DNA of 64,000 nt, from positions 1 to 64,000 of the forward strand of contig DDSZ01000004.1 in the NCBI GenBank assembly GCA_002344205.1, written 5' to 3'. Both the position numbers and the translations under genes were made by a program. Of this stretch, positions 26,980 to 38,671 are shown piece by piece. Origin of the DNA: Opitutaceae bacterium UBA2377. GTDB lineage: Bacteria > Verrucomicrobiota > Verrucomicrobiia > Opitutales > Opitutaceae. Position 1 is the stretch's first letter, and each line of letters starts with the position of its first letter. The notes below the pieces were generated by a model. The model was not told where the DNA came from, did no database searches, and saw only the letters and a program-made list of their open reading frames with translations.

Positions 26980-27936
26980 ATGCCCGCCCGCCGTTCTCCG
27001 TCCCGCCCGGTGTCCGCGTCCGCCATCCAGCGGCCCGCCCCGGCCGGCCGCATCGCCGCCCGCCGGGTGCATACGCTGCGGCCGGAGCAGATCCACCCGG
27101 TCGTGCGCATCGCCCACCGGCAGGACGGCGGTCTGCTCATTCCCCGGCGGATCATCCTCGATTACGAGCTGGTGCTGATCCTGCAAGGGCGTGGCGCCTG
27201 GACCGTGGAAGGCCGGGTGCATCCGCTGGCCGCGCACGATTTGCTGCTGATTCCGCCGTTTGTGCCGCATTCCTTTCAGGTGGAGACCAACGCGGCGGTG
27301 GAGCACATCGCCGTGCATTTTGATTTTGCCCCCGGCGTGCCGCCGGCGGCACGGGGGCTGGAGAAACGCCGGCCCTTCCGGGTGCGGTTGACGCACGGAC
27401 TCGGGTTTCCCCGGCAGCAACGGCTTTATGCCGGGCACCGGTTGGAGCGTTTGCTGCAAGGCGTCGTTGCGGCGCATTCCTCCGGTGAGGTGACCGGGCC
27501 GGCGCTGGCCTCGGCCCGGCTGGCCGGGGTGCTTTTGGAATTACTGGGCAACGCGGCGGACCAGGCCGGGGCTGAGCCGTCCGCCCGCCAACGCGAGCGG
27601 GTCGGGCGGGTCACGGCGCACATGCAGGCGCATCTGGGCGAGACCATTGATCATGGCAGGCTGGAACGGGTCTCCGGTCTCAGCCCGAGCCGGCTGCAGG
27701 CGGTGTTTCGCGAGGTCACGGGTTACCCGCCGCTCGACTACCTGCGCCGGCTGCGGGTCGAGGCAGCGCGACGGCTGCTGGCGGACGCCCGGTTAGCGGT
27801 GAAGGAGATCGCGGCGCGCACGGGCTTCCGCGACACCAGCCATTTCAGCAAGGTCTTCCGGCGCATCGACGGGCTTTCCCCGGCGCACTACCGCGAGGCG
27901 TTGCTGGCGGGCGGACGGGCGAAACAGGAAAAATAG
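26980..27936 (+). CDS. AraC-family transcriptional regulator
   Basis: A 318-residue DNA-binding regulator. The N-terminal half is a cupin-like sensing domain (ELVLILQGRGAWTVEGRVHPLAAHDLLLIPP). The C-terminal half has two helix-turn-helix units, LERVSGLSPSRLQAVFREVTG and VKEIAARTGFRDTSHFSKVFRR, with the usual GLSPAHYR ending. Such architecture usually controls sugar catabolism. The next gene, a PhyH dioxygenase starting 71 bp downstream in the same direction, is the obvious candidate target. Confidence 0.93.
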   Translation: MPARRSPSRPVSASAIQRPAPAGRIAARRVHTLRPEQIHPVVRIAHRQDGGLLIPRRIILDYELVLILQGRGAWTVEGRVHPLAAHDLLLIPPFVPHSFQVETNAAVEHIAVHFDFAPGVPPAARGLEKRRPFRVRLTHGLGFPRQQRLYAGHRLERLLQGVVAAHSSGEVTGPALASARLAGVLLELLGNAADQAGAEPSARQRERVGRVTAHMQAHLGETIDHGRLERVSGLSPSRLQAVFREVTGYPPLDYLRRLRVEAARRLLADARLAVKEIAARTGFRDTSHFSKVFRRIDGLSPAHYREALLAGGRAKQEK

Positions 27937-28007
27937 CCAACACCTGCGCGCCGCGGCCAAGGTTGTGCGCGTGACTTTCCGAACGTGGCAGGCACGTTTC
28001 GGGCACC

Positions 28008-28811
28008 ATGCTTACCCCCGCCCAAGTTCAGGAATTCCAGTCCAACGGTTATCTCCGCGGCGCCAAGGTCGTCTCCGATGCCGAGGTCGAGCAGATGCGC
28101 GCCGAGGTCGAGCGCGTCATCGCGGAGCGCGAGCGCAAGGACATCCCGCAGCCCGTGCTCTGCCACAATTTCGTGGGCAATGAGGAGGCCCCCGTCTGGC
28201 AGATCGTGAACATCTGGCAGGCCAGCCAACCCTTTGCCGGCCTGATCCGGCACCCGGTCATCTGCGAGGAAATCGCCCAGCTCACCGGGGCGAGCGATCT
28301 GCGGATTTGGCACGACCAGATCCAATACAAGCCCGCCGCGAGGGGAGGCGTGAACATGTGGCATCAGGATGCGCCGCTCTGGCCGATCATCCGGCCGATG
28401 ACCGAGGTCACCGCCTGGGTCGCGCTCGACGATGTGGATGTGGACAACGGCTGCATGAGCATGGTGCCCGGCTCGCACCGGTGGGGCGACCACATGGACT
28501 ATCTGCGGACATGGCGTGATTTCACGAAGGATGTGCCGTCCGAGTATCAGGGCCACAAGGTGACGGTGCGCACCTGCCCGGTGAAAAAAGGCGAGGTGCA
28601 TTACCATCATGCGCTGACCTGGCACGGCTCGCATGCCAACACCAGCGGCCGCCCGCGCCGGGCCATCGCGCTGCACTTCATGACCGGCGACACGCGTTAC
28701 GTCGCCTCGGGCGAACACTGCATGAAGCAATTCGTCACCGTCGCCGACGGCGAGGTCCTCCGCGGCGAACACTTCCCGCACGTCTGGAGCAAGGCAGCTG
28801 TGCCGGCGTGA
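28008..28811 (+). CDS. Phytanoyl-CoA dioxygenase (PhyH) family protein
   Basis: A 267-residue Fe(II)/2-oxoglutarate oxygenase. The iron-binding triad is His119 and Asp121 (MWHQDAP) with His206 (LTWHGSHAN), and Arg217 or Arg218 (GRPRRAIALHF) would hold 2-oxoglutarate. The central DNGCMSMVPGSH segment is typical. It differs clearly from the other PhyH protein at 17961, which has a longer proline-rich central part. It follows the AraC regulator and is probably controlled by it. The substrate is unknown. Confidence 0.88.
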   Translation: MLTPAQVQEFQSNGYLRGAKVVSDAEVEQMRAEVERVIAERERKDIPQPVLCHNFVGNEEAPVWQIVNIWQASQPFAGLIRHPVICEEIAQLTGASDLRIWHDQIQYKPAARGGVNMWHQDAPLWPIIRPMTEVTAWVALDDVDVDNGCMSMVPGSHRWGDHMDYLRTWRDFTKDVPSEYQGHKVTVRTCPVKKGEVHYHHALTWHGSHANTSGRPRRAIALHFMTGDTRYVASGEHCMKQFVTVADGEVLRGEHFPHVWSKAAVPA

Positions 28812-28892
28812 GGCTCACGGCGTTCTGCAGCGAGGTCTCTGAGCCCCGCCGTGACCGGTTGAGCGGCTTAAAAGAGGTCCTAGTCGCGGACG

Positions 28893-28946
28893 GGTAGGGC
28901 CTGACCTTCGGGCAGGCCGCGGTCCGCTCGGAGAGCGGACCCTACC
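28893..28946. repeat. Composite palindromic element, GGTAGGG ... CCCTACC
   Basis: Outer arms GGTAGGG (28893-28899) and CCCTACC (28940-28946) enclose an inner palindrome GGCCTG/CAGGCC near 28898-28918 and a perfect hairpin GGTCCGCTC (28921-28929) with GAGCGGACC (28933-28941), whose last bases share the outer arm. It lies in the 245-bp gap between the PhyH gene and the convergent aldo/keto reductase. No promoter or RNA gene was recognised in the rest of the gap. Confidence 0.5.
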
Positions 28947-29056
28947 GGCGCTACCGCGCCCTGGGGTGACGGCCGCAGTTTTGTTTGAACCGGCTTGTGC
29001 GAGCGGGCAAAGGCGGCATGCGGTGATGCCGCGCTACAATTGGCCGGATGAACAGG

Positions 29057-30019
29057 TTATTTTGTGGCCGCGAGCGCCTCGCTCTTTGCTTGCGCAAAGC
29101 GGGCGGCGAGGCGGTGCCAGGTCTCCTGGCTGAGCGGTGCGTCGGCGGCTTTCACGACACCGGTGATATGGTCGGGCGTCTTGACGCCCACGATGGCGCT
29201 GGTGACGGCGGGATGCGCGAGCACCCAGCGCACGGCGAGTTCGGCCATGGTGAGCCCGAGTTCGGCGGCGATGACCTTGGCTTCTTCGACGGCGGCCAGC
29301 ACGGCTTGCAGGCCGGCGCCTTGGAACATCGGGGCTTTCGCGCGGTGGTCGGTGAATTTGGTTTCCGCCGTGTAGCGACCGCCCAGCAGTCCGCGGTGGA
29401 GCGAGGAGTAGTTCAGCACGCCAATGTTGTGACGCAGGCAGTAGGGCAGTTCGCGAGCCTCGATCTCACGGGCGAGCAAGCTGTAGGGAGGCTGGAGGCT
29501 CGCGAGGTTGAAGTGCCCGCGGTAAAGCTCCATCTGCTCGGGGTTGAGGTTGCTCACGCCGAACCAGCGGACCTTGCCCTCGCGCTGCAGTTGAGCGAAG
29601 GCGGCCGCGACCTCGTCGGGCCGCGTGAGCGGATCCCAGCCGTGGATCTGGTAAAGGTCGATGCGGTCCGTCTGCAGGCGGCGCAGCGAGGCTTCGCAGG
29701 CGCGGAGGATGTAGTCGCGGGTGGTGTCGGGATGGCGGCCGCCCGGGGCGGTGAAATTCCAGTAGAACTTGGTCGCGAGCACAAAGCGGTCGCGCACGCC
29801 TTCGCGTTGGAAGAGTTTGCCGAGCTCGGTCTCGGCCAGGCCGTCGCCGTAGGCGTCGGCGATGTCGATGAAGTTCACCCCGTGGTCGAGCGCGGTTTTT
29901 ACCGCCTTGGCCCAGGGTTCCACCGGAACGACGCCCCACCACGCCGGGCTGAGCTGCCAGCAGCCGAAGCAGATGGGTGAAACCTGGAGGTCGCTGGAGC
30001 CGAGGGTGCGCAGTTGCAT
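29057..30019 (-). CDS. Aldo/keto reductase
   Basis: A 320-residue NADPH-dependent oxidoreductase with a TIM barrel. The catalytic tetrad is Asp52, Tyr57 (DIADAYGDG), Lys84 (LATKFYW) and His126 (YQIHGWDP). The SNLNPEQMELYRGH and cofactor-binding GVKTPDHI regions are also present. Sequence style matches the AKR families of sugar or aldehyde reductases of wide specificity. It is transcribed in the same direction as the two methyltransferase genes upstream but 49 bp away. Confidence 0.92.
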   Translation of the reverse strand: MQLRTLGSSDLQVSPICFGCWQLSPAWWGVVPVEPWAKAVKTALDHGVNFIDIADAYGDGLAETELGKLFQREGVRDRFVLATKFYWNFTAPGGRHPDTTRDYILRACEASLRRLQTDRIDLYQIHGWDPLTRPDEVAAAFAQLQREGKVRWFGVSNLNPEQMELYRGHFNLASLQPPYSLLAREIEARELPYCLRHNIGVLNYSSLHRGLLGGRYTAETKFTDHRAKAPMFQGAGLQAVLAAVEEAKVIAAELGLTMAELAVRWVLAHPAVTSAIVGVKTPDHITGVVKAADAPLSQETWHRLAARFAQAKSEALAATK

Positions 30020-30068
30020 GCAGCGAAGATTGAAGCCCGGGCCTGTGGGTCAACCCTGCGGTCGGGCT

Positions 30069-30833
30069 TCAGGCCTTGCGCGCCACCCAGAACCGGCAGT
30101 CGTCGGAGAAATCGCGCACGGCGCGGGACTCGGCGGCGACCTCGCGGCGCATCACGTCGTGAACGTGCTCCCAGCCGGTGGTGCGGAGGTCGGCGAGGAT
30201 TTCGTCGCGGTCGGGCAGGTGCATGAAGGTGCGGCCGGTGCCTTCCTCCTCGAAGTAGCGGTCGCCGAATTCACGGAGGACGGGATCCTGTTTGCCGCGG
30301 GCCCAGCGGCGGGCCTCGAGCCGCCAGAGCGCCTGTTCGGCGGCCGAGCTGTTGCGGTCGTGGGTGGTGAACAGAAACGTGGCGCCGGGGTGGCAGACGG
30401 CGGCGAGCTGGCGCAACGCCCGGCGACGGTTGCGGCGCAGGGGAATTTGCATGAGCCCGTTGAACATGAAGAGCACGCCGTCGAACCGCAGGTCCTTTAC
30501 CACATGACAGGCGGACAGACGCGTGGCGTCGGCGTGGAAGAGGGTGATCTGCGCTTCGCGTTCGAGGAGAATGCTCTGCGCCTGGGCGAGGAGTTCCTCG
30601 GCAAAATCGAAGGCGTGCAGCCGGCGGTAGCCGAGTCCCCAGAGAGCGGTGCAGACGCGGCCGGCGCCGCAGCCGGCCTCCAGGAGGCGGGCGTCTTTGT
30701 CGGGAAAGAACCGGTCGATCAGGATCCGCTCGGAGGCCCAGAGGCCGAGCTTGTGCGCGGCGCGGGTGTAGTGCACGACCGCGGTGAGGTCGTTGAAATC
30801 GGCGCGAACGGTCTGGGCGGAGATTTTTTTCAC
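30069..30833 (-). CDS. Class I SAM-dependent methyltransferase
   Basis: A 254-residue protein with a Rossmann-type SAM-binding core: motif I ARLLEAGCGAGRVCTAL at about residues 53-69, an acidic end to strand 2 (LHAFDFAEELL) and motif IV region DLRFDGVLFMFNGLMQ. The ending with YFEEEGTGRTFMHLPDRDEI resembles small-molecule methyltransferases, but no substrate can be named. It begins 12 bp after the RsmB-like gene, so the pair is probably cotranscribed. Confidence 0.82.
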   Translation of the reverse strand: MKKISAQTVRADFNDLTAVVHYTRAAHKLGLWASERILIDRFFPDKDARLLEAGCGAGRVCTALWGLGYRRLHAFDFAEELLAQAQSILLEREAQITLFHADATRLSACHVVKDLRFDGVLFMFNGLMQIPLRRNRRRALRQLAAVCHPGATFLFTTHDRNSSAAEQALWRLEARRWARGKQDPVLREFGDRYFEEEGTGRTFMHLPDRDEILADLRTTGWEHVHDVMRREVAAESRAVRDFSDDCRFWVARKA

Positions 30834-30845
30834 TGCCGGCCGGAT

Positions 30846-31955
30846 TCAGCCTTGGCGGCTCCACGCGGCGATGAACATGCCGTTGGCGTTGAGCTCGTGC
30901 GGCCAGAGGAAGAGCTGCGGGGATTTTTCGAGCACGGGCTCGGGGGTGAGCCCGGGGTGGGCGGCGGTGAAGGCGTCGGCCACGGCTGTGGTTTCGCTGC
31001 GGGTGAGGGTGCACACGGCGTAGATGAGCCGGCCGCCGGGCTTGAGCGAGCCGGCGACGTGGTTGAGGAGGGCGAGCTGCGTGGCGGCGAGTTCACGCAC
31101 GTCGTCCGGCGTGGTGCTCCAGCGCGCGTGCGGGTTGCGTTGCCAGGTGCCGACGCCGCTGCACGGGGCATCCACGAGGATGCCGTCGAACTTGGTCTTG
31201 GTGGGGAGCTTGGCGGAACCGTCCCAGAGGGCGGTGCGGTAGTTGAAGAGTTTGGCGCGGGCGGCCCGGCGCTTGAGGGTGTCGAGGCGCTTGAAGTTGC
31301 GGTCGGTCGCCCAGATGACGCCCTTGTTGAACATCAGGTCCGCGAGGTGGAGGGTCTTGCCGCCTTCGCCGGCGCAGGCATCCCACCACGTCTGGCCGGG
31401 CTGGGGATTGCAGGCGAGGCCGACGAACTGGGAGGCGAGGTCCTGGATCTCGAACTCGCCGGTCTTGAACTGCTCGGTCTTGAACAAATCCTGCGTGCCG
31501 GTGAAGCGGACGGCATCGGGGGCGAGCTTGGTGGTCTCGCCGGCGAAAAGGGACTTGGCGAGTGCGTGGGCGCGGCCGGGGCGAGCGCGGAGCCAGAGCG
31601 CGGGCTCGCGCTGAAGCTGGCGCAGATAGTCTGCGGGCAGATCCATTTCACCCGCGACCCAGTCTGGCACGGCGCGGACGGCGAGGGCCTCGGCCTTGAC
31701 GGCTTTTTCGTCGGTCCGGAAGCGTTCGTGCAACGCGAGGGCCTGCTCGACCCGTTTTTGCGGCGAGGCCTTGGGTTCCAGCCAGGAAAGCCAGCGGAAG
31801 TAGGCGAAGACGGCCTGGGTGATGGCCCGTTTTTCCCGGGCGCCCAGATAGCGGCGGCCCTCAAAGTGGAAGCGGAGGGCGGTGTCGGCGCGCTGGTCGG
31901 CGGAGATGCCGGCGATGACCTGGGCGGCGTGGTTGAGCGTGGCTTGATCGGGCAT
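30846..31955 (-). CDS. RsmB/NOP2-family RNA cytosine-C5 methyltransferase
   Basis: A 369-residue RNA m5C methyltransferase. The SAM site is seen as WWDACAGEGGKTLHLADLM and ATDRNFKRL. The two catalytic cysteines of the family are in DAPCSGVGTWQRNPH near residue 262 and YAVCTLTRSE near residue 314. The N-terminal region has a RsmB-like helical extension. The ATG at 31955 (MPDQATLNH) is chosen because the preceding residues of the open frame look like intergenic sequence. The exact target, 16S C967 or another site, is not certain. Confidence 0.85.
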   Translation of the reverse strand: MPDQATLNHAAQVIAGISADQRADTALRFHFEGRRYLGAREKRAITQAVFAYFRWLSWLEPKASPQKRVEQALALHERFRTDEKAVKAEALAVRAVPDWVAGEMDLPADYLRQLQREPALWLRARPGRAHALAKSLFAGETTKLAPDAVRFTGTQDLFKTEQFKTGEFEIQDLASQFVGLACNPQPGQTWWDACAGEGGKTLHLADLMFNKGVIWATDRNFKRLDTLKRRAARAKLFNYRTALWDGSAKLPTKTKFDGILVDAPCSGVGTWQRNPHARWSTTPDDVRELAATQLALLNHVAGSLKPGGRLIYAVCTLTRSETTAVADAFTAAHPGLTPEPVLEKSPQLFLWPHELNANGMFIAAWSRQG

Positions 31956-32094
31956 GGTTTTCACCACGAAGGACGCGAAGAGCTCGGAGCACAAACCCGG
32001 AAAAGACCGATTTTCCCCCGCGGATGGCGCGAATGGGACGGATAAAGACTGCCGGGCCGCGTTAAGTGCCAGTGTGGTGTTGGGTGGAAGCGGC

Positions 32095-32511
32095 TCACTT
32101 CACCGCTGAGCCTTTTGCCAGCCACCAAGGGTGAACTTCGATGACAAGCAAGCCGGCCTTGACCATGGGATCTTCGCCGGCGAGCCGTTCGGCCTCCTCC
32201 CTGGTCGCCACGTTGTAAACGGAAATGCCGCGGATCTCGCCGGGGCCGCCGGTCGGGCCGTTGAGGTTGATGATACCCTGTTGGTAAAGTCCACCGAGGT
32301 AGTCGAGGTGGGCTTTTTGCAGTGCGGCGGCCTGGTCCCGGTCCGCAGCGCGAGCCGGGCCGGATTTCAGGAAAACGATGAAGTATTGCTGCATCGTGTA
32401 TTTTTGTCCGGCCCATTCGTAGTCGAAGGTCTTGGGCTGGGGGATGGGCGCCGGCTCCGATGCCGGTGCCACGGTGCAGGTGAGGAGAAGACAGGCGAGG
32501 AGGCGTTTCAT
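32095..32511 (-). CDS. Secreted YciI-like protein
   Basis: A 138-residue protein with a clear signal peptide (MKRLLACLLLTCTVAPASEP) and a ferredoxin-like YciI fold, suggested by YFIVFLKSGP, LGGLYQQGIINLNGP and the pattern AERLAGEDPMVKAGLLVIEVHPW. YciI domains are small and mostly uncharacterised, with a conserved His-Asp pair; here the Asp of GEDPMV and a nearby His are present. A secreted form is less common than the cytoplasmic one. The start at 32511 places the signal peptide at the N-terminus. Confidence 0.72.
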   Translation of the reverse strand: MKRLLACLLLTCTVAPASEPAPIPQPKTFDYEWAGQKYTMQQYFIVFLKSGPARAADRDQAAALQKAHLDYLGGLYQQGIINLNGPTGGPGEIRGISVYNVATREEAERLAGEDPMVKAGLLVIEVHPWWLAKGSAVK

Positions 32512-32584
32512 GGGGAGATGGGGTGTGCGCGCCGAGCAAAGCCGATCGCCGGCCGAAGACGATATGGATGTGGGTAAGCAGGGC

Positions 32585-36136
<3,552 letters not shown>

Positions 36137-36231
36137 GGGAAATGAAGGCAAGAGCGGCGGGGCGGCCGTGCAAGGCCAAAGCCGGGTTTCCGGGCCCAAA
36201 AGCGTCACATTTTTCCCCGGGAAAAAAGCCA

Positions 36232-36260
36232 TTGACGGAGCCGGAGCCGCGTGGCTTGCT
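36232..36260 (+). promoter_or_regulatory. Possible promoter of rpsU
   Basis: TTGACG (36232-36237) and CTTGCT (36255-36260) are 17 bp apart, about 36 bp upstream of the rpsU ATG. The -35 box is near consensus; the -10 is weak, but the same spacing and a similar box (CTTCTT) recur at 63969-63997. It overlaps the furthest upstream dnaE start candidates. Confidence 0.4.
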
Positions 36261-36295
36261 TTCGGGCTTTTCCTCTTAACCACGACCAGTTTGAC

Positions 36296-36493
36296 ATGCC
36301 CATCGAAATCAAAATCCGCAAGAACGAGCCCATCGACCGTGCGCTCCGTCGCATGAAGAAGAAGCTCGAGCGCGAGAACATCATCAAGGGTGTTCGCGCC
36401 AAGCGTTACTACGAGAAGCCGTGCGAAAAGCGCCGCCGCAAGGAGAAGGTCCAGGCCTTCACCCAGATGCTGCGCCGCCGCTACGCCGAGTAA
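36296..36493 (+). CDS. rpsU: 30S ribosomal protein S21
   Basis: A 65-residue, highly basic small-subunit protein that helps base-pairing of mRNA with 16S rRNA. The sequence MPIEIKIRKNEPIDRALRRM and the RAKRYYEKPCEKRRRK stretch are characteristic of bS21. The ATG at 36296 matches the family N-terminus. No Shine-Dalgarno precedes it. It is a single-gene unit between a possible promoter and a strong intrinsic terminator. Confidence 0.96.
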   Translation: MPIEIKIRKNEPIDRALRRMKKKLERENIIKGVRAKRYYEKPCEKRRRKEKVQAFTQMLRRRYAE

Positions 36494-36517
36494 GCCTCCG
36501 GCTCAGCTCCCTTTGCC

Positions 36518-36552
36518 AACCGCGTCCCGGCCAGCCCGGGCGCGGTTTTTTC
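36518..36552 (+). terminator. Rho-independent terminator of rpsU
   Basis: AACCGCG with CCCGG (36518-36530) pairs with CCCGGG and CGCGGTT (36535-36547), leaving one bulged base, and runs into a six-T tract. It lies 24 bp after the rpsU stop and is the clearest intrinsic terminator in the window. Confidence 0.85.
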
Positions 36553-36597
36553 GTGCAACTTGCTGGCAACTCGTTTCGAGATAACTCTCTGTTCCTG

Positions 36598-37536
36598 ATG
36601 CCGATCCTGTCGCTCTCCTCCAGTTGGAATTCCCACCGCCATCAGGACGGCTATGCCATGTTGCGGGAGATGGCGGATCTGGGTTTCACCCATGCCGAGC
36701 TGAGCCACGGCATCCGCATCACCCTGGTGCCCGGCATCCTGAAGGCGGTCGAGGAAGGAATCATCAGGATCGGGACCACGCACAATTTCTGCCCGCTGCC
36801 GACCGGGGTGAACACCGCGGCGCCCAACCTCTTCGAGCCATCCGCGCCCGATCACCGCGAGCACGAGCAGTGGCTGCGTTACACGAAGCGCTCGATCGAC
36901 TTTGCCGCGCAGGTCGGGGCGCGCGCCATCGTGTGCCACCTCGGGAGCGTGGAGTTCTTTTGGTTCAACCCCACGCACAAGGTGGAGGCCTACCTGGAGG
37001 CGCATCCGGAGCTGAAGCCGGCAGAAGACAAGCCCTACCAGGCCTTGCTCGCGAAGAGCCTCGCGAAACTGCGCAAGCGCATGGGCCCTTACTGGGAGCA
37101 GACGAAGGCGAGCGTGGCGGAAATCTCGGGCTATGCGAAGGAGAAGGGCGTGCGGCTGGCCTTTGAAAACCGCGAGGCCTTCGACGAGCTGCCCCTCGAC
37201 GCCGATTACGCGGATTTTATCGCCGGCCTCCCGCCCGATACGCCGGCCGGCTACTGGCACGACACCGGGCACGCCGACATCAAGGAATCCATGGGCCTGC
37301 TTGATCACCGCGGCATGCTCGAAAAAATGGCGCCGCGCCTGCTGGGCTTCCACCTGCACGACGTCAACGCCGCTGGCCGCGACCATCAGGCCATCGGCGA
37401 CGGCAAGATTGATTTCGAAATGGTGAGCAGCTTCTGGCGGCCCGAGCACCTGCTGACGATTGAACTCAGCCCGCGGATTGATGTGGAGGGCGTCAAGCGC
37501 TCAAAGGCGCGGGTCGAGGCACTGCTGCGCCGGTAG
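36598..37536 (+). CDS. TIM-barrel sugar isomerase/epimerase-like protein
   Basis: A 312-residue protein of the AP-endonuclease-2/xylose-isomerase-like TIM-barrel superfamily. Candidate metal ligands are in the strands ending AIVCHLGSVE, VRLAFENREAF (Glu), GYWHDTGHADI (His, Asp, His) and LLGFHLHDVN (His), with a final Glu in LLTIELSPR. These positions match isomerases and epimerases of this superfamily. The ATG at 36598 is the first that begins near strand 1 (MPILSLSSSWN). Its 3' end overlaps the convergent mutY gene by 36 bp. Substrate unknown. Confidence 0.8.
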   Translation: MPILSLSSSWNSHRHQDGYAMLREMADLGFTHAELSHGIRITLVPGILKAVEEGIIRIGTTHNFCPLPTGVNTAAPNLFEPSAPDHREHEQWLRYTKRSIDFAAQVGARAIVCHLGSVEFFWFNPTHKVEAYLEAHPELKPAEDKPYQALLAKSLAKLRKRMGPYWEQTKASVAEISGYAKEKGVRLAFENREAFDELPLDADYADFIAGLPPDTPAGYWHDTGHADIKESMGLLDHRGMLEKMAPRLLGFHLHDVNAAGRDHQAIGDGKIDFEMVSSFWRPEHLLTIELSPRIDVEGVKRSKARVEALLRR

Positions 37537-38583
37537 GGCGGGAGCGGGCACGCGGGCGGCGAGGATTTCCGTAATCCAGCGGCGATGCGGTCCGGAAAGC
37601 GTGAAGGCGTCCAGCGTCGCGAACGGTGCCCAAAGCAAGCCGGCGGGCAGCGTGGTCGGCGGCGTGGCGAGGCGGTGGATGGACTCGGTGATCCGGTAGC
37701 GGGTGATGCTGCGCTTTTTGCAGGCGAGCAATGGGCCGCGCCGGGCTGCGGCCTCGGTTACGCCCAACTGCTCCGCGGTGGGCAGCTCATGCTGGTGAGC
37801 GAGGCGGCGCGCGCGCGCGTCGGCGCGATGCAGGAGCAGGCGTCCGCTTTGTTCGCACCAAATGCGGGTGACGGCGACCTGCTCGATTTTCTTCGGCGCG
37901 AGCCGTGGGTAACGCTCAGGGGCGCCGGTCCGCCGGGCGGCGCAGAAATCCGCCACCGGGCAGAGGGCGCAGAGCGGGTTTTGCCGCAAGCAGATGGTGG
38001 CGCCGAGTTCCATCATCGCCTGGTTGTGGTCGCCGGGATTGGCGGCCGGCAGCAGGGCGTCGGCGGTCGTAGTGAACGCTTTCACCGCCGTGGTGCCGTC
38101 CTTGAATTCCCGGTCATCGGCCGTGAGCCGGGCTAGGATGCGCACGACGTTGCCGTCCACGACGGCGGCGGGTGCGCCAAAAGAGATGCTGGTGATCGCT
38201 GCGGCGGTGTAGGGGCCGACGCCGGGCAGTTCGCGCCACGCTTCCGGTGTCTGCGGCAAGGTGGGGAGTGCGGCGACGGCTTGGGCGAGTTTGTGGAGGT
38301 TGCGGGCGCGGGAGTAGTAGCCGAGGCCTTCCCAGAGTTTCAGCACGCGGGTTTCCGGCGCACCGGCGAGCGCGGTGAAATCCGGCAGCGCGCCCAGCCA
38401 GCGCGCGAAGTAGGGGAGCACGGTCTTCACCTGCGTCTGCTGCAGCATGAATTCGCTGACGACGGTCTTGTAGAGCGAAGGCGCTTCGCGCCACGGCAGG
38501 GCCCGGGCGTGGGCGCGATACCAGCGGGCGAGGGCCTTTTGGAAGTCGGCTTTGCGGGAGGTCAGTCTGGCTGGATTGGCCAC
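37501..38583 (-). CDS. mutY: A/G-specific adenine DNA glycosylase
   Basis: Removes adenine opposite 8-oxoguanine. From the GTG at 38583 (360 residues) the catalytic Glu44 (VVSEFMLQQTQ), the helix-hairpin-helix LPGVGPYTA and the catalytic Asp143 (VVDGNVVRIL) fall at family-typical positions. The 4Fe-4S ligands Cys198, Cys205, Cys208 and Cys214 follow the C-x6-C-x2-C-x5-C pattern. The C-terminal NUDIX-like recognition domain is present. An ATG at 38664 would be only 7 bp from the divergent rnhC start and would run through an inverted repeat, so the inner GTG is preferred. Confidence 0.94.
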   Translation of the reverse strand: MANPARLTSRKADFQKALARWYRAHARALPWREAPSLYKTVVSEFMLQQTQVKTVLPYFARWLGALPDFTALAGAPETRVLKLWEGLGYYSRARNLHKLAQAVAALPTLPQTPEAWRELPGVGPYTAAAITSISFGAPAAVVDGNVVRILARLTADDREFKDGTTAVKAFTTTADALLPAANPGDHNQAMMELGATICLRQNPLCALCPVADFCAARRTGAPERYPRLAPKKIEQVAVTRIWCEQSGRLLLHRADARARRLAHQHELPTAEQLGVTEAAARRGPLLACKKRSITRYRITESIHRLATPPTTLPAGLLWAPFATLDAFTLSGPHRRWITEILAARVPAPALPAQQCLDPRL

Positions 38584-38593
38584 GGGGAACGCT

Positions 38594-38646
38594 AAAAGGC
38601 ACAAAACCGGCGCGACGAAAAGCGGGTTTTCTTTTTCGTGCCTTTT
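38594..38646. repeat. Inverted repeat in the mutY-rnhC divergent region
   Basis: AAAAGGCAC (38594-38602) and GTGCCTTTT (38638-38646) are perfect reverse complements 35 bp apart. They lie between the preferred mutY GTG and the rnhC ATG, in sequence much richer in A and T than either gene. Confidence 0.5.
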
Positions 38647-38671
38647 CGGGTTTTTTGTGGCCATTAGGCCC

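Noticed and set aside
26092..27477. An N-terminal extension of the hemA frame
   Set aside because: It overlaps the CcsA/HemX gene out of frame and the AraC gene on the other strand. HemA starts at 26091 with a normal N-terminus.
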